Below the pieces are notes generated by a model. It did no database searches and was not told the origin of the DNA. It was given only the letters and a program-made list of their open reading frames with translations. The position numbers and the translations under genes are program-made. Shown piece by piece: positions 51,878 to 61,462 of a stretch of 64,000 bases of DNA (position 1 is the first letter of the stretch; each line of letters opens with the position of its first letter). The DNA lies in contig JBCCHD010000009.1 in the NCBI GenBank assembly GCA_039028935.1, forward strand, positions 62,001-126,000, given 5' to 3'. This DNA is from Pseudomonadota bacterium. Its GTDB lineage: Bacteria; Pseudomonadota; Gammaproteobacteria; Steroidobacterales; SZUA-146.

Positions 51878-54250
51878 ATGAAAGCGCGCGGTACATCGCC
51901 TACTCACGCTAAACGCAGTAAGACTGCGCCACGCGCGCGTGCCGGGACTCGATCGAAAAAGCGCAAGACCAAAAAGAAAAAGACACTGAAGTCAACGCGC
52001 AAGCCCGCTCGGAAGCGTGTGCGGGCCAAGCGTACACCCTCTGTTCGTCGCCGACTTCTAACCGGACTGCTGGCGCTGATGGGCGTTGCACTGCTCATGA
52101 CGGCACTCTATGGATTGGTGCTCGATGCGCAGATAAAAGAGCGTTTTGCGGGGCAACCGTGGGCGCAACCGGCCAGGGTTTTCGCCAGGCCGATCGATTT
52201 GTATGCCGGCCTGTCGCTCGCACCGGCTGAGTTAGTCGCGCACCTCAACCAGCTTGGTTATCGTCGCGTCGAACAGCCGACGTCACCCGGAGAGTACCGA
52301 CTCGCTGGACAACAACTGCGATTAGTTACGCGCGGCGATTCTCTGTTGACTATTTCAGTACAGGCACTGGATGTGTATTTCGCCGGTGACGTCATCGTCG
52401 AGTTAAACGATGGTCGAGGTGATGCGCTGCCGCTCGCGACCTTGGAACCGCAGATGATCGGAAGCCTGCTGCCCCGAAGCGGCGTCGATCGCAATGTAAT
52501 CGGTGCTGATGCCGTACCCACGCTACTGCGCGCGGCACTGGTCGCCGTTGAAGATCGACGATTTCATTCACATCATGGCATCGATTTTCGAGGCATAGCA
52601 CGCGCCGCGCTTGCCAATCTGCGTGCGGGGCGCGTCAGGCAGGGTGGTAGTACCATCACGCAACAGCTTATTAAAAGTCATTTTCTATCGAATGCGCAGA
52701 CTTGGCGGCGCAAGTTTAAAGAAGCGTTGATGGCCGTTTCGATTGATGCACGGCTAAGCAAAGACGACATCATGTTGGCCTACGTTAACGAAATCTATCT
52801 GGGACAAGACGGTGGGCGCGCTATTCATGGCTTTGATCTAGCCAGTCGATTTTATTTTTCACGACGACTCAGTGAGCTTGAGATCCACCATATCGCTATG
52901 TTGACCGGTATGGTCAAGGGGCCTTCACAGTTCAATCCAAGACGCTACCCGGAGGCGGCGCGGAAACGACGCGACCTTGTTTTGGATATCCTGAGTGACG
53001 AGGGGGTAATCAGTGCGGAGGCCGCCCTTCAAGCCAAAGCCGAGCCGTTGGACGTGGTGGCTGACCGCACCGGGCATTTTGGTGGTTATCCGGCCATTAT
53101 GGCGATGGTGCGCCAGCAGCTGCTGCGCGACTATGAACCCGATGATCTGGTGTCAGCCGGCCTGAGTGTCTATACATCGCTTGATGTGGTGGCTCAGCAG
53201 CGGGTTGAGCAACAAGTAGGCCAGGCGTTGGCGCAGGTGGAACGCGAGCATGATGTTGCGGAGCAGCTTCAAACATCGGCCGTTGTGTTGGCGCCCGATA
53301 CCGGCGAATTGATGGCATTGGTGGGGGGGCGCCAAATTGGGTTTGATGGGTTCAATCGCGCGCTCGACATGCGCCGCCCGATTGGGTCGTTAATCAAGCC
53401 GTTTGTGTATCTAACGGCGCTTGAGCATGGTCAATTTGATCTCGATACTGAGCTTAGCAATGCACCGTTAGACGTAACACTCGATACGGGCCAGATTTGG
53501 TCGCCCCGAAACTTCGACGATGAGTACGGCGGTGACGTGCCGATATTCAAAGCGCTCGCGCAGTCTTACAACACGCCTGCCGTGCGCGTTGGGCTGGAGA
53601 TCGGTGTGCAAAATGTGATCGAGACGTTGCAACGTCTGGGCATGGCGCATGATCCAGACGCCTTTCCATCGTTGTTGCTCGGGGCGCTGGAGCTGACGCC
53701 GCTTGAAGTCGCCCAACTGTATCTTGGGCTGGCTGGCAGCGGCTTTATCACGCCACCGCGCATCGTAAAGACGGTCACGGATGCCAACGGCAGGGCGCTA
53801 CGCGCCTATCCGCTCGAAGTGGAGGATGCTGTTTCCCCCGTCAGCACGTACCAGATTATGCGCACACTACGGTTGGCGGCGACGCACGGCACCGCACGCA
53901 GTCTGTCGTGGCGGCTTCCTGGCCTACCGGTGGCTGGTAAGACCGGGAGTACGAACGATCTGCGCGACAGCTGGTTCGCTGGCGTGAGTCAGTCCTCTGT
54001 CGCTGTGGTGTGGGTGGGGCGTGACGATAACGAGTCCACGGGCTTAACCGGTGCGCAGGGCGCATTGCCCGTGTGGGTGAGCGCAATGCGCGCATTGGAC
54101 AACGCACCGCTTGCACCGTATCCGCCTGAAGACCTGCACAATGTGCCGTTTGACTACACGACTGGACAGCCCTTGCCATACTGTGATTCAGCAGTTCTGA
54201 TACCATTGCGGCGCCAGTCGGAACCGCCTCCGCTTGCCGTGTGCCGATAA
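51878..54250 (+). CDS. mrcB: Penicillin-binding protein 1B
   Basis: A 790-residue bifunctional peptidoglycan synthase. A very basic cytoplasmic tail (1-58) and one membrane helix (about 59-82) lead to a UB2H domain (about 95-175). The GT51 glycosyltransferase domain has catalytic Glu near residue 225 (VAVEDRRFHSHHG), GGSTITQQL and RKFKEA. The transpeptidase has SxxK (GSLIKP, near 504), SYNTP (near 562) and KTGS (near 688). The UB2H domain is the docking site for the activator lipoprotein, and a candidate LpoP follows directly. It polymerises and crosslinks peptidoglycan in the periplasm. Confidence 0.96.
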   Translation: MKARGTSPTHAKRSKTAPRARAGTRSKKRKTKKKKTLKSTRKPARKRVRAKRTPSVRRRLLTGLLALMGVALLMTALYGLVLDAQIKERFAGQPWAQPARVFARPIDLYAGLSLAPAELVAHLNQLGYRRVEQPTSPGEYRLAGQQLRLVTRGDSLLTISVQALDVYFAGDVIVELNDGRGDALPLATLEPQMIGSLLPRSGVDRNVIGADAVPTLLRAALVAVEDRRFHSHHGIDFRGIARAALANLRAGRVRQGGSTITQQLIKSHFLSNAQTWRRKFKEALMAVSIDARLSKDDIMLAYVNEIYLGQDGGRAIHGFDLASRFYFSRRLSELEIHHIAMLTGMVKGPSQFNPRRYPEAARKRRDLVLDILSDEGVISAEAALQAKAEPLDVVADRTGHFGGYPAIMAMVRQQLLRDYEPDDLVSAGLSVYTSLDVVAQQRVEQQVGQALAQVEREHDVAEQLQTSAVVLAPDTGELMALVGGRQIGFDGFNRALDMRRPIGSLIKPFVYLTALEHGQFDLDTELSNAPLDVTLDTGQIWSPRNFDDEYGGDVPIFKALAQSYNTPAVRVGLEIGVQNVIETLQRLGMAHDPDAFPSLLLGALELTPLEVAQLYLGLAGSGFITPPRIVKTVTDANGRALRAYPLEVEDAVSPVSTYQIMRTLRLAATHGTARSLSWRLPGLPVAGKTGSTNDLRDSWFAGVSQSSVAVVWVGRDDNESTGLTGAQGALPVWVSAMRALDNAPLAPYPPEDLHNVPFDYTTGQPLPYCDSAVLIPLRRQSEPPPLAVCR

Positions 54251-54350
54251 GTGGTGCTCCCGACGCAAACGGACGGCCCATCCGGTTAGATGGCGTGTGA
54301 ACAATGATGATGGCGTTTGGCGACAATTCGCGACACGCGGCGAGTGCAAG

Positions 54351-54878
54351 ATGAAACCACAGCGATTACTTTTTCTTTTGGTGTTGAGTTTGCCGGCCTG
54401 TTCAGTCTATGAGTCTTGGCCAGGCAGTTCGCGCGGTGACGAACCGCCGGCACCGGTTCAACGAGTGCCGCCCCAGTCTGAATCGCCGCCGGGCACCCTC
54501 GATTCGGGTCCGGACGATTCCCCGATGGGTACAGCCTCGGTGCCCACCCAGGTGGCCCGGCCGACGGGGCCGGCGGGGTTTTTACTGGACGGTGCTCATC
54601 GTCAGCGCGAATCGGGCGATCTTGCCGGCGCGGCGCAGTCGATCGAACGGGCCATGCGAATTCAGCCTGGTAATCCGTGGCTGAGTCTGGAGCTCGGGCA
54701 GGTGCGGCTCGCCCAGGGTAATGCCACCCAGGCGGAGCTCATGGCGCGGCGTGCATTGGCCCAAGCGAGTGGCGATCCATCGCTGCGCACCGCCGGTTGG
54801 ACGCTCACCGCTCAGGCGCGCGAGCTTCGCGGAGATCGAGTCGGTGCCGCGGAAGCGCGCGCGATGGCAGGTCAGTAG
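54351..54878 (+). CDS. lpoP: LpoP-like TPR lipoprotein, candidate PBP1B activator
   Basis: A 175-residue lipoprotein. The lipobox is SLPAC (Cys about residue 18). A Pro/Ser-rich linker (about 20-75) is followed by two TPR-like helical pairs (GAHRQRESGDLAGAAQSIERA and the next repeat with LELGQVRLAQGNATQAELMA). In Pseudomonas aeruginosa the PBP1b activator LpoP is a TPR lipoprotein encoded next to the PBP1b gene. The same size, modules and position are seen here. ATG 54351 begins the signal peptide; a longer open frame from 54234 overlaps mrcB and has no signal at its start. The activator role is inferred from these matches. Confidence 0.8.
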   Translation: MKPQRLLFLLVLSLPACSVYESWPGSSRGDEPPAPVQRVPPQSESPPGTLDSGPDDSPMGTASVPTQVARPTGPAGFLLDGAHRQRESGDLAGAAQSIERAMRIQPGNPWLSLELGQVRLAQGNATQAELMARRALAQASGDPSLRTAGWTLTAQARELRGDRVGAAEARAMAGQ

Positions 54879-54906
54879 CCGGCGCCGTGTGTGTTGGTAG
54901 GATCGC

Positions 54907-56829
54907 GTGTCGTTGACTAACGACCTGACGGTGGCGCAGACCTGGTTCGCGCACGATGGCCCGCTCGCTCGGCAGGTCGAACGGTATGAGCCTCGGCCCG
55001 GCCAAATTCAAATGGCGCAGGCGGTGCGCGATGCGATGCGTGACGGGGAGCACCTGGTCGTGGAGGCTGGCACCGGCACGGGCAAGACCTTTGCGTATCT
55101 TTTGCCTGCCTTGATGGCGGGTCGTCGTGTCGTGGTGTCGACCGGCACTCGTAATCTTCAGGATCAGTTGTTTCATCGAGACTTACCCACCGTTACGCAG
55201 GCGTTTGGCCAGCCGGTGTCTGTGGCGCTTTTAAAAGGGCGCAGTAATTACGTGTGCCTGTATCGACTGGAGCAGGCGGGTGTGCAAAGCGATGGAAAGC
55301 TTAACCGCGCACAGCTTGGCAAAATCATGAGTTGGTCACGAAGCACCCAAACGGGCGACACCGCCGAGCTCACCGACGTCGCTGAGGGCGCGCCGATCTG
55401 GTCGTGGGTAACGTCAACCGCGGACAATTGTCTTGGGCAGGAGTGTCCGGCCTTTGGCGAGTGTCACGTGATGAATGCGCGTCGCGTCGCTCAGGCGGCC
55501 GATGTGGTGGTTGTTAATCACCATTTGCTGCTCGCAGACATTCGGCTCAAAGAAGACGGATTCGGCGAGTTATTGCCGGGTGCCGATGTGGTGGTGCTCG
55601 ATGAGGCCCATCAATTTCCAGAAACCGCTGCGCAGTTTTTCGGTTCGCGTTTCAGTTCACGGCAGGTCAGTGGCATCACGCGTGATGTGGCATCGGAGAG
55701 TTTTGCTGCTGGCATTGAGCGCAGCGGTCTAGAGGCGCAAACCCTGACGGTCAATCGTGCCGCGGCTAGGCTGCGGTCATCGCTGCCACATAGCGGGCGG
55801 CGCAATCTGACGGCGGTCGGTACGGTCACACTTGATGCCATTGCCGACCTGAATTCAGCGTTGTTGGGATTAGTCGACGCGTTAGAAACCTATGACGGCG
55901 TGAGTTCTGGTCTCGACAGTTGCCGTCGCCGCGCAAGCGATGGGGCGCGCACTCTTGAGCACATGTTAACGACCGACGACAATGCGGTCGCGTGGATCGA
56001 GGCGACGCACGCCGGTTTTCATCTTCAACGCTCGCCGCTGGATGTTTCCGAGCAGCTGGCTCAGGTAATCAATACTCAAAAGGCAGCGTGGATATTTACT
56101 TCCGCCACGTTGGCGGTGGGCGATAACTTTAATCACTTTGCTCGACGGGTCGGGCTTGATGAACCGGAAGTGCTCAAAATTGACAGTGAGTTCGATTACC
56201 GAAATCATGCGATGCTCTACGTGCCGATGAATATGCCCGAGCCCGCTGAGGATGGGTACACAGAACGTGTGGTGTCGCTGAGTATCGAGCTATTAAGCGC
56301 ACTCAAAGGCGGCGCGTTTTTACTCTTTACCAGTTATCGCGCGCTGAACATTGCCAAAGCGATTCTGACGCGCGAGCCGTTGCCCAATCGCTCTCTGCTT
56401 GTACAAGGAGAACAACCACGCGACGAGTTATTGAGGCGCTTTCGCGAGGATGGGCGTGGTGTGTTACTGGGTACCAGTAGTTTTTGGGAAGGTGTGGATG
56501 TACGCGGCGGGGCACTGGGTATGGTCATCATTGATAAACTGCCGTTCGCCTCACCAGGCGATCCGCTTCTTCAAGCACGCCTTGATGCGATGCGAAAACA
56601 AGGTGGCAACCCGTTTATGGACTATCAACTTCCAACCGCTGTGTTGGCACTCAAGCAGGGCGTCGGGCGACTGATTCGTGATGAGAGCGATAAGGGCTTA
56701 TGCGTGATTTGCGATCCGCGCCTGTTTGCGAAACCGTACGGTCGCCTGTTTTTAAACAGTCTGCCGCCGATGCCGGTCGAACGTGAGCTGCCGGTAGCCA
56801 GGCGTTTCGCGCGAAGTCTACCGGCATGA
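54907..56829 (+). CDS. yoaA: DinG-family ATP-dependent helicase YoaA
   Basis: A 640-residue superfamily 2 (XPD-like) DNA helicase. Walker A is EAGTGTGKTFAYLLP. The iron-sulfur cluster cysteines are in YVCLYRL and CLGQECPAFGEC. The DEAH box is VVLDEAHQFPE (about residues 228-238). Motifs V and VI are in LGTSSFWEGVDVRGG and QGVGRLIRDESDKG. The family unwinds damaged or stalled-fork DNA and depends on its 4Fe-4S cluster. The start is GTG with AGGA upstream. The stop codon overlaps the tsaB start (ATGA), as is common for yoaA-tsaB. Confidence 0.94.
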   Translation: MSLTNDLTVAQTWFAHDGPLARQVERYEPRPGQIQMAQAVRDAMRDGEHLVVEAGTGTGKTFAYLLPALMAGRRVVVSTGTRNLQDQLFHRDLPTVTQAFGQPVSVALLKGRSNYVCLYRLEQAGVQSDGKLNRAQLGKIMSWSRSTQTGDTAELTDVAEGAPIWSWVTSTADNCLGQECPAFGECHVMNARRVAQAADVVVVNHHLLLADIRLKEDGFGELLPGADVVVLDEAHQFPETAAQFFGSRFSSRQVSGITRDVASESFAAGIERSGLEAQTLTVNRAAARLRSSLPHSGRRNLTAVGTVTLDAIADLNSALLGLVDALETYDGVSSGLDSCRRRASDGARTLEHMLTTDDNAVAWIEATHAGFHLQRSPLDVSEQLAQVINTQKAAWIFTSATLAVGDNFNHFARRVGLDEPEVLKIDSEFDYRNHAMLYVPMNMPEPAEDGYTERVVSLSIELLSALKGGAFLLFTSYRALNIAKAILTREPLPNRSLLVQGEQPRDELLRRFREDGRGVLLGTSSFWEGVDVRGGALGMVIIDKLPFASPGDPLLQARLDAMRKQGGNPFMDYQLPTAVLALKQGVGRLIRDESDKGLCVICDPRLFAKPYGRLFLNSLPPMPVERELPVARRFARSLPA

Positions 56830-57488
56830 AACTGTTGAGCATAGAAGCGGCGGCTAGCCCGGCTTCTGTGGCGCTGTCGATTGATGGCCACGTTGTCGAA
56901 CACACGAGTGACGACCCAAAGGCACAAGCGGAACAGCTACTCGCGCTGACGAACGAACTGCTGCGCGACGCCGGCATGACGCTGAGCGATCTCGATGGTG
57001 TGGTCGTTGGGCGTGGGCCCGGCAGTTTCACTGGATTACGTGTGGCGACCGCCGTTGCGCAGGGGTTGGCCTACAGTGCCGGACTACCGGTGGCGGCCGT
57101 GTCAACCTTGGCGGCGGTGGCGCATCAGGTAGGCGCCGCGCGCGCGATTATGCCGTCAAATTCGCTGCTGGTGTGTTTGGACGCGCGTAAGGAGCAAGTA
57201 TACTGCGCACACTATCGCTTTAATGAACTTGCGCAACCTGAGTCAGTCTCAGACGAGGCGGTGCTCGACCCGGCAGAGGTCGTGCGGCGATTTCGCGATC
57301 AAGTCTCGGTCGTCGCCAGTGACGCGATAGCCCACCACCCAATATTGTCGACGCTGGGTGACGTCTTGGAGATCGCGCCTTCGGCGACCGCTGTGGCCCG
57401 GCGCGCTGACAGTGGTGTGGTGGCGTTTGAATCGCCATATGCGGCGGTGCCTCGCTATGTGCGCGACAATGTGACGCATGGCGGTTAG
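56826..57488 (+). CDS. tsaB: tRNA t6A biosynthesis protein TsaB
   Basis: A 220-residue ASKHA-fold protein. MKLLSIEAAASPASVALS is the first strand pair, and VVVGRGPGSFTGLRVATAVAQGLAYSAG is the family signature. It binds TsaD and TsaE to form the threonylcarbamoyl transferase that makes t6A at position 37 of ANN-decoding tRNAs. The length is typical. The four-base overlap with the helicase gene means translation is probably coupled. Confidence 0.95.
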   Translation: MKLLSIEAAASPASVALSIDGHVVEHTSDDPKAQAEQLLALTNELLRDAGMTLSDLDGVVVGRGPGSFTGLRVATAVAQGLAYSAGLPVAAVSTLAAVAHQVGAARAIMPSNSLLVCLDARKEQVYCAHYRFNELAQPESVSDEAVLDPAEVVRRFRDQVSVVASDAIAHHPILSTLGDVLEIAPSATAVARRADSGVVAFESPYAAVPRYVRDNVTHGG

Positions 57489-57642
57489 TCGGCGCCAGCA
57501 CGCGGCGCGCGGCGTGCGTCATGGTATTGTGTTTTTAAAAATAACGACAGCGGTGCGCTAGGACGAGACCGATGGAGTTGCAACGGCGATTAATCGGACT
57601 GCGGAACGCCGCTCAACAAGAAAAAAAGGGGAGTACAACCAC

Positions 57643-58143
57643 ATGCTGAACATTTCACGGACACAGGGTAATTGGTTGGGATTTGCGGTGTGCCTGGGCA
57701 TGATGGCGTATGCGCTGTATGCGCAATATGTACTGCTGCTAGAGCCTTGCAATCTATGCATCTTTCAGCGCATTGCGGTGATTGCGATGGGACTTGTATT
57801 TTTGATTGCGGCGCTGCACCGCGGTGCTGGTCGTGCCGTGCGACGCGTCTATGGTGCGTTGGTCGGTCTGTTCGCCGCGTTTGGTGTCGCTGTGGCGGGT
57901 CGTCATGTCTATATTCAGAGTTTGCCCGCGGATGAAGTGCCCGCCTGCGGGCCGAGTCTCGATTACTTGATGGATGCCTTTCCGATGACCGAAGCGCTGC
58001 GTCTCGTGTTCTTTGGCTCGGGCCGGTGCGCCGAAATCGACTGGTCTCTATTTGGTTTAAGTATGCCCGCGTGGGTACTGATCAGTGTCCTGCCGTTGGG
58101 GTTGGCAGGTATTTGGTGGAACTGGCGCGACACAACAGTTTGA
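57643..58143 (+). CDS. dsbB: Disulfide bond formation protein DsbB
   Basis: A 166-residue inner-membrane protein with four membrane helices. The first periplasmic loop has the quinone-linked CNLC (in EPCNLCIFQR), where the flanking Gln-Arg is conserved. The second loop has the Cys pair that reoxidises DsbA (PACGPSLDY and SGRCAEI). It passes electrons from DsbA to quinones. GGGGAG lies about nine bases upstream of the ATG. The disulfides predicted in the giant Ig-repeat protein would depend on this pathway. Confidence 0.95.
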   Translation: MLNISRTQGNWLGFAVCLGMMAYALYAQYVLLLEPCNLCIFQRIAVIAMGLVFLIAALHRGAGRAVRRVYGALVGLFAAFGVAVAGRHVYIQSLPADEVPACGPSLDYLMDAFPMTEALRLVFFGSGRCAEIDWSLFGLSMPAWVLISVLPLGLAGIWWNWRDTTV

Positions 58144-58319
58144 CGCCAACACCTTTTTATTTCGTTCATTAAGCGTGCCCTTTTTTGTGTTGCCGAACGC
58201 ACCCAGCGCAAGTCGCTGTGCCGCGCGGAGCGTTGGCGCGGCCGTGCCATCGACGAGACGCGTCATCGTGCAAACGCGTTGAGTGCATGAACGTGCGATT
58301 GCAGCCGACTGAGCGGCGG

Positions 58320-58637
58320 TCAGCGGTTCGGCATTTCAAACATCTCGCGTACTTCGATCACACCGATTTCAGTGTGTGGGCAGCTCTGTGCAATCGACAC
58401 CGCCTCCTCTAGGCTGGCGGCGGAAAGTGCCGTAAAACCATTGGTTACCGTTGACTCAACGACCTCGGTTATCCCGTCGGATGATACGGCCTTGGCGGGA
58501 CCCACCGGCGAATTAGCGATGACAATTCGATCGCTGATGGTGTTCACCCACTCGCGCCATCGATTCATGAGTTGTTGGCCTTCCTCAGGGTTGTCGGGCT
58601 GGGTTGCGCCTTTGTACGTGAACAAATAGGTGGGCAT
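58320..58637 (-). CDS. YCII-related domain protein
   Basis: A 105-residue dimeric alpha-beta barrel protein of the YCII/DGPF family. The start MPTYLFTYKG and the pattern of a final charged strand (TEIGVIEVREMFEM) fit the fold. The family includes chlorolactone dehydrochlorinase-like and sigma-factor-linked proteins, but most members have no known reaction. AGGAG lies ten bases before the ATG at 58637. It is convergent with dsbB and divergent from the aminotransferase gene. Confidence 0.8.
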   Translation of the reverse strand: MPTYLFTYKGATQPDNPEEGQQLMNRWREWVNTISDRIVIANSPVGPAKAVSSDGITEVVESTVTNGFTALSAASLEEAVSIAQSCPHTEIGVIEVREMFEMPNR

Positions 58638-58760
58638 GGCATGGAGTCTCCTGTCGCGGATCCGAGACCAAAACCTATCAGGTTATGGTGAATCGACACA
58701 ATTCCGGCACGCGCCGACAGACTTCGCTACACTGTCGCCTTTTCATACTGAGATGCCGTA

Positions 58761-59915
58761 ATGGACACGATCGCCGTCAGCTCACCGCCCTCGATCTCAT
58801 CGTTCCGTCCCACACAAAAAACGTTGATGGGTCCGGGGCCGTCTGATGTTTCGCCGAGGGTGCTGGCCGCCATGGGACGCGCGACGCTAGGTCATCTCGA
58901 TCCTGATTTTACGGCGCTCATGGATGAGATTAAGCAGCTATTGGGTTATGCGTTTCAAACGGAGAATGCGCTGACGTTTGCCGTTTCTGCGCCGGGATCG
59001 GCGGGTATGGAAACGGCCTTTGTCAATTTAGTTGAGCCCGGTGACACCGTTCTCGTATGCATCAATGGAGTCTTCGGCTCGCGCATGAAAGAGAACGTTG
59101 AACGTATTGGCGGCACGGCCATCGTCGTCGAAGACGAATGGGGTGAGCCGGTCGATCCGCACAAAGTTGAGGAGGCCTTACGTCAACATCCGGAGATAAA
59201 AATTGTTGCGTTTGTTCATGCGGAAACATCGACCGGCGTGTGTTCTGATGCCGCAACGCTGTGTCGCCTTGCGCATGAGTTCGATTGTCTGACGCTGGTC
59301 GACGCGGTGACATCGCTGGGTGGTGTGCCAGTGCTCGTTGACGAGTGGGGTATCGACGCGATTTATTCGGGCAGCCAAAAGTGTTTGTCCGCGCCTCCTG
59401 GCATCTCTCCGGTGAGTTTTTCTCCGCGCGCAGTCGCGGCCATTTCAAGTCGTAAAACCAAAGTACAGAGTTGGTTTCTCGATTTAAATTTGGTCATGGG
59501 CTATTGGGATGGCGACGGCGGTCGAACCTATCATCATACGGCGCCGGTAAACGCGATGTACGGACTCCATGAAGCCTTGGTGATGCTGAACGAAGAGGGC
59601 CTCGAAGCGGCGTGGGAACGTCATCGCCATCATCATGGGGCGCTTCGAGAGGGCTTGTCCGGCCTTGGCATCGATTTTTTAGTCGACGAGCCATTTCGAC
59701 TGCCGCAACTGAACTCCGTGCACATTCCGGCCGCCGTGCAGTCGGAGGAGGCAGCTATTCGTCGCGATTTGCTCGCGCAGCATGAGCTTGAAATCGGTGC
59801 AGGACTCGGCGCACTCGCTGGACGCGTTTGGCGCATTGGCCTAATGGGTCACAGCGCAAACGATGGCAACGTGCGCAAGTGCTTGGGAGCGCTCGAGGAT
59901 GTGCTGGGTAAATAA
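58761..59915 (+). CDS. Alanine-glyoxylate/serine-pyruvate-type aminotransferase
   Basis: A 384-residue class V aminotransferase. MGPGPSDVSPRVLAAMG opens the family, the PLP-binding Lys is in SGSQKCLSAPPG (about residue 210), and the Asp/His pocket is LVDAVTSLGG. HHTAPVNAMYGLHEAL is the usual helix leading to the small domain. It would move an amino group from alanine or serine to glyoxylate or pyruvate. It is convergent with dapE. It is not the DapC-type enzyme often seen in dap clusters, which is a class I aminotransferase. Confidence 0.92.
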   Translation: MDTIAVSSPPSISSFRPTQKTLMGPGPSDVSPRVLAAMGRATLGHLDPDFTALMDEIKQLLGYAFQTENALTFAVSAPGSAGMETAFVNLVEPGDTVLVCINGVFGSRMKENVERIGGTAIVVEDEWGEPVDPHKVEEALRQHPEIKIVAFVHAETSTGVCSDAATLCRLAHEFDCLTLVDAVTSLGGVPVLVDEWGIDAIYSGSQKCLSAPPGISPVSFSPRAVAAISSRKTKVQSWFLDLNLVMGYWDGDGGRTYHHTAPVNAMYGLHEALVMLNEEGLEAAWERHRHHHGALREGLSGLGIDFLVDEPFRLPQLNSVHIPAAVQSEEAAIRRDLLAQHELEIGAGLGALAGRVWRIGLMGHSANDGNVRKCLGALEDVLGK

Positions 59916-59921
59916 CGCGCG

Positions 59922-61058
59922 CTAGGGCTCACCACCCAGCAACGCGAGCATGACATCTTCATACAGCAACGCCAGCGTATCGAGATCGGCCAAATCGACC
60001 CGCTCATCAATTTGGTGGATGGATTGGTTAATGGGACCCAACTCAATCACCTCGGTGCCGCTGGGTGCGATAAATCGGCCATCGGATGTCCCGCCACCGG
60101 TCGACAGTTCGGTGTCTAAGCCGGTGCGGTGCTTAATGGCGGCGGCCACGGCCTGAGTCAATGGACCGTGTTCGCTCAAAAACGGTTCGCCCGACAGCGA
60201 CCACGTAATGCGCGCGTCAATGCCTAGCGCATCGATCATCGCCTCGCAGCGGCGCTTAAGGTCATCCGCGGTAACCGCCGTCGAGTAGCGAAAATTCGCG
60301 ACGAATCGCAAGCTGCCGGGAATCACATTATTTGCGCCTGTGCCCGCCTCGATGTTGGATATTTGAAACGTGGTGGGCGGAAAATGCGCGTTACCCTCGT
60401 CCCAGACTTCATTGCTCAGCGCACTGATCAGGGGCGCTGACGCATGTATCGGGTTAAGTGCCTTATCGGGGTAAGCGACATGTCCTTGTTTGCCATCTAC
60501 GTCGAAAATGGCATGCAGCGAGCCTCGTCGACCGATGCGAACGACGTCGCCGAGCGCTTTGGATGAGCTGGGTTCGCCGACCACACAGTAGTCCAAACGC
60601 TCATTGCGCGCCGCCAAACGCGCCATCACCTCTCGCGTGCCGTGTCGCGCGGGCCCTTCTTCATCACTGGTGATGATCATGGCGATCGCGCCTGCATGGT
60701 CGGGAACGCGGTGCGTAAACGACTCAATGGCGCAGATCATCGCCGCGATGCTGCCTTTCATGTCGGCCGTGCCCCGACCAAACAGGCAGCCGTCACGAAT
60801 TTCGGGGGTAAACGGTGGACTTTGCCATTCATCCAGCGGGCCTGCCGGTACGACATCGGTGTGTCCGGCGAAGCACACCACGGGCTGTGCGTCACCACGG
60901 CGTGCGTAGAGGTTGGTGACACCCCCCGCGTCCATGCTCTCGCACGTAAACCCAATCGCCTCGAGCCGAGCCTGTAAAAGTGCCTGACAGCCTGCGTCTT
61001 CGGGGGTAACCGAGGGGCGACTCACCAGTTCGCGTACGAGTTGTTCGAGTGTGTTCAT
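59922..61058 (-). CDS. dapE: Succinyl-diaminopimelate desuccinylase
   Basis: A 378-residue M20-family zinc hydrolase for lysine and peptidoglycan precursor synthesis. Metal motifs are CFAGHTDVVPAG, GRGTADMKG, the general-base Glu in TSDEEGPA, and the C-terminal IHQIDERV. TGGGTSDGRF matches bacterial DapE. It is the last gene of a glnD-dapD-arsC-like-dapE run and starts 21 bases after the ArsC-family gene. Confidence 0.97.
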   Translation of the reverse strand: MNTLEQLVRELVSRPSVTPEDAGCQALLQARLEAIGFTCESMDAGGVTNLYARRGDAQPVVCFAGHTDVVPAGPLDEWQSPPFTPEIRDGCLFGRGTADMKGSIAAMICAIESFTHRVPDHAGAIAMIITSDEEGPARHGTREVMARLAARNERLDYCVVGEPSSSKALGDVVRIGRRGSLHAIFDVDGKQGHVAYPDKALNPIHASAPLISALSNEVWDEGNAHFPPTTFQISNIEAGTGANNVIPGSLRFVANFRYSTAVTADDLKRRCEAMIDALGIDARITWSLSGEPFLSEHGPLTQAVAAAIKHRTGLDTELSTGGGTSDGRFIAPSGTEVIELGPINQSIHQIDERVDLADLDTLALLYEDVMLALLGGEP

Positions 61059-61079
61059 AATCCGTAGCGACGAGTCTAG

Positions 61080-61430
61080 TTAGCGATCTAAAAACGCGTC
61101 GAGTTCATCAGCATTGAAACCCAATAACGCGTGGTCTTGAGTCTCGATGACAGGGCGTTTCATTAAAGTGGGTTGGGCAACGAGCAGAGCGACAGCGTCC
61201 TCATCGCTCAAAATGTGCTTATCGTTGTCGGTTAGATTGCGCCACGTCGTGCTTCGTTTATTGACGAGCGCGTCGCGTCCAAATCGAACGCACCAGGCGC
61301 GAAGTTGTTGGGCGGTCGGCGGTGTCGCTCGAACGTCGATCAGCGCTGCCTCGATTGTTCGTTCAGCAAGATGGCGCAGTGCTTTTTTGCAGCTGTCGCA
61401 ATTCTTCAGTCCGTACACGACGATGGTCAC
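61080..61430 (-). CDS. ArsC/Spx-family protein (YffB type)
   Basis: A 116-residue thioredoxin-fold protein of the ArsC family. VYGLKNCDSCKKA has the CxxC pair and LIDVRATPP follows. The cis-Pro strand LMKRPVIE is near residue 92. The YffB branch in E. coli lies next to dapE, as here. It has no proven arsenate role, and glutathione-linked reduction is one proposal. It is packed between dapD and dapE with 32- and 21-base gaps, so it is in their operon. Confidence 0.92.
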   Translation of the reverse strand: MTIVVYGLKNCDSCKKALRHLAERTIEAALIDVRATPPTAQQLRAWCVRFGRDALVNKRSTTWRNLTDNDKHILSDEDAVALLVAQPTLMKRPVIETQDHALLGFNADELDAFLDR

Positions 61431-61462
61431 GATTGACTCCTAGTAGGTGATTCGATTGGTGT

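Noticed and set aside
58761-59915. The aminotransferase as DapC of the nearby dap genes
   Set aside because: It is a class V alanine-glyoxylate-type enzyme, not the class I type of DapC, and is transcribed toward dapE rather than with it.
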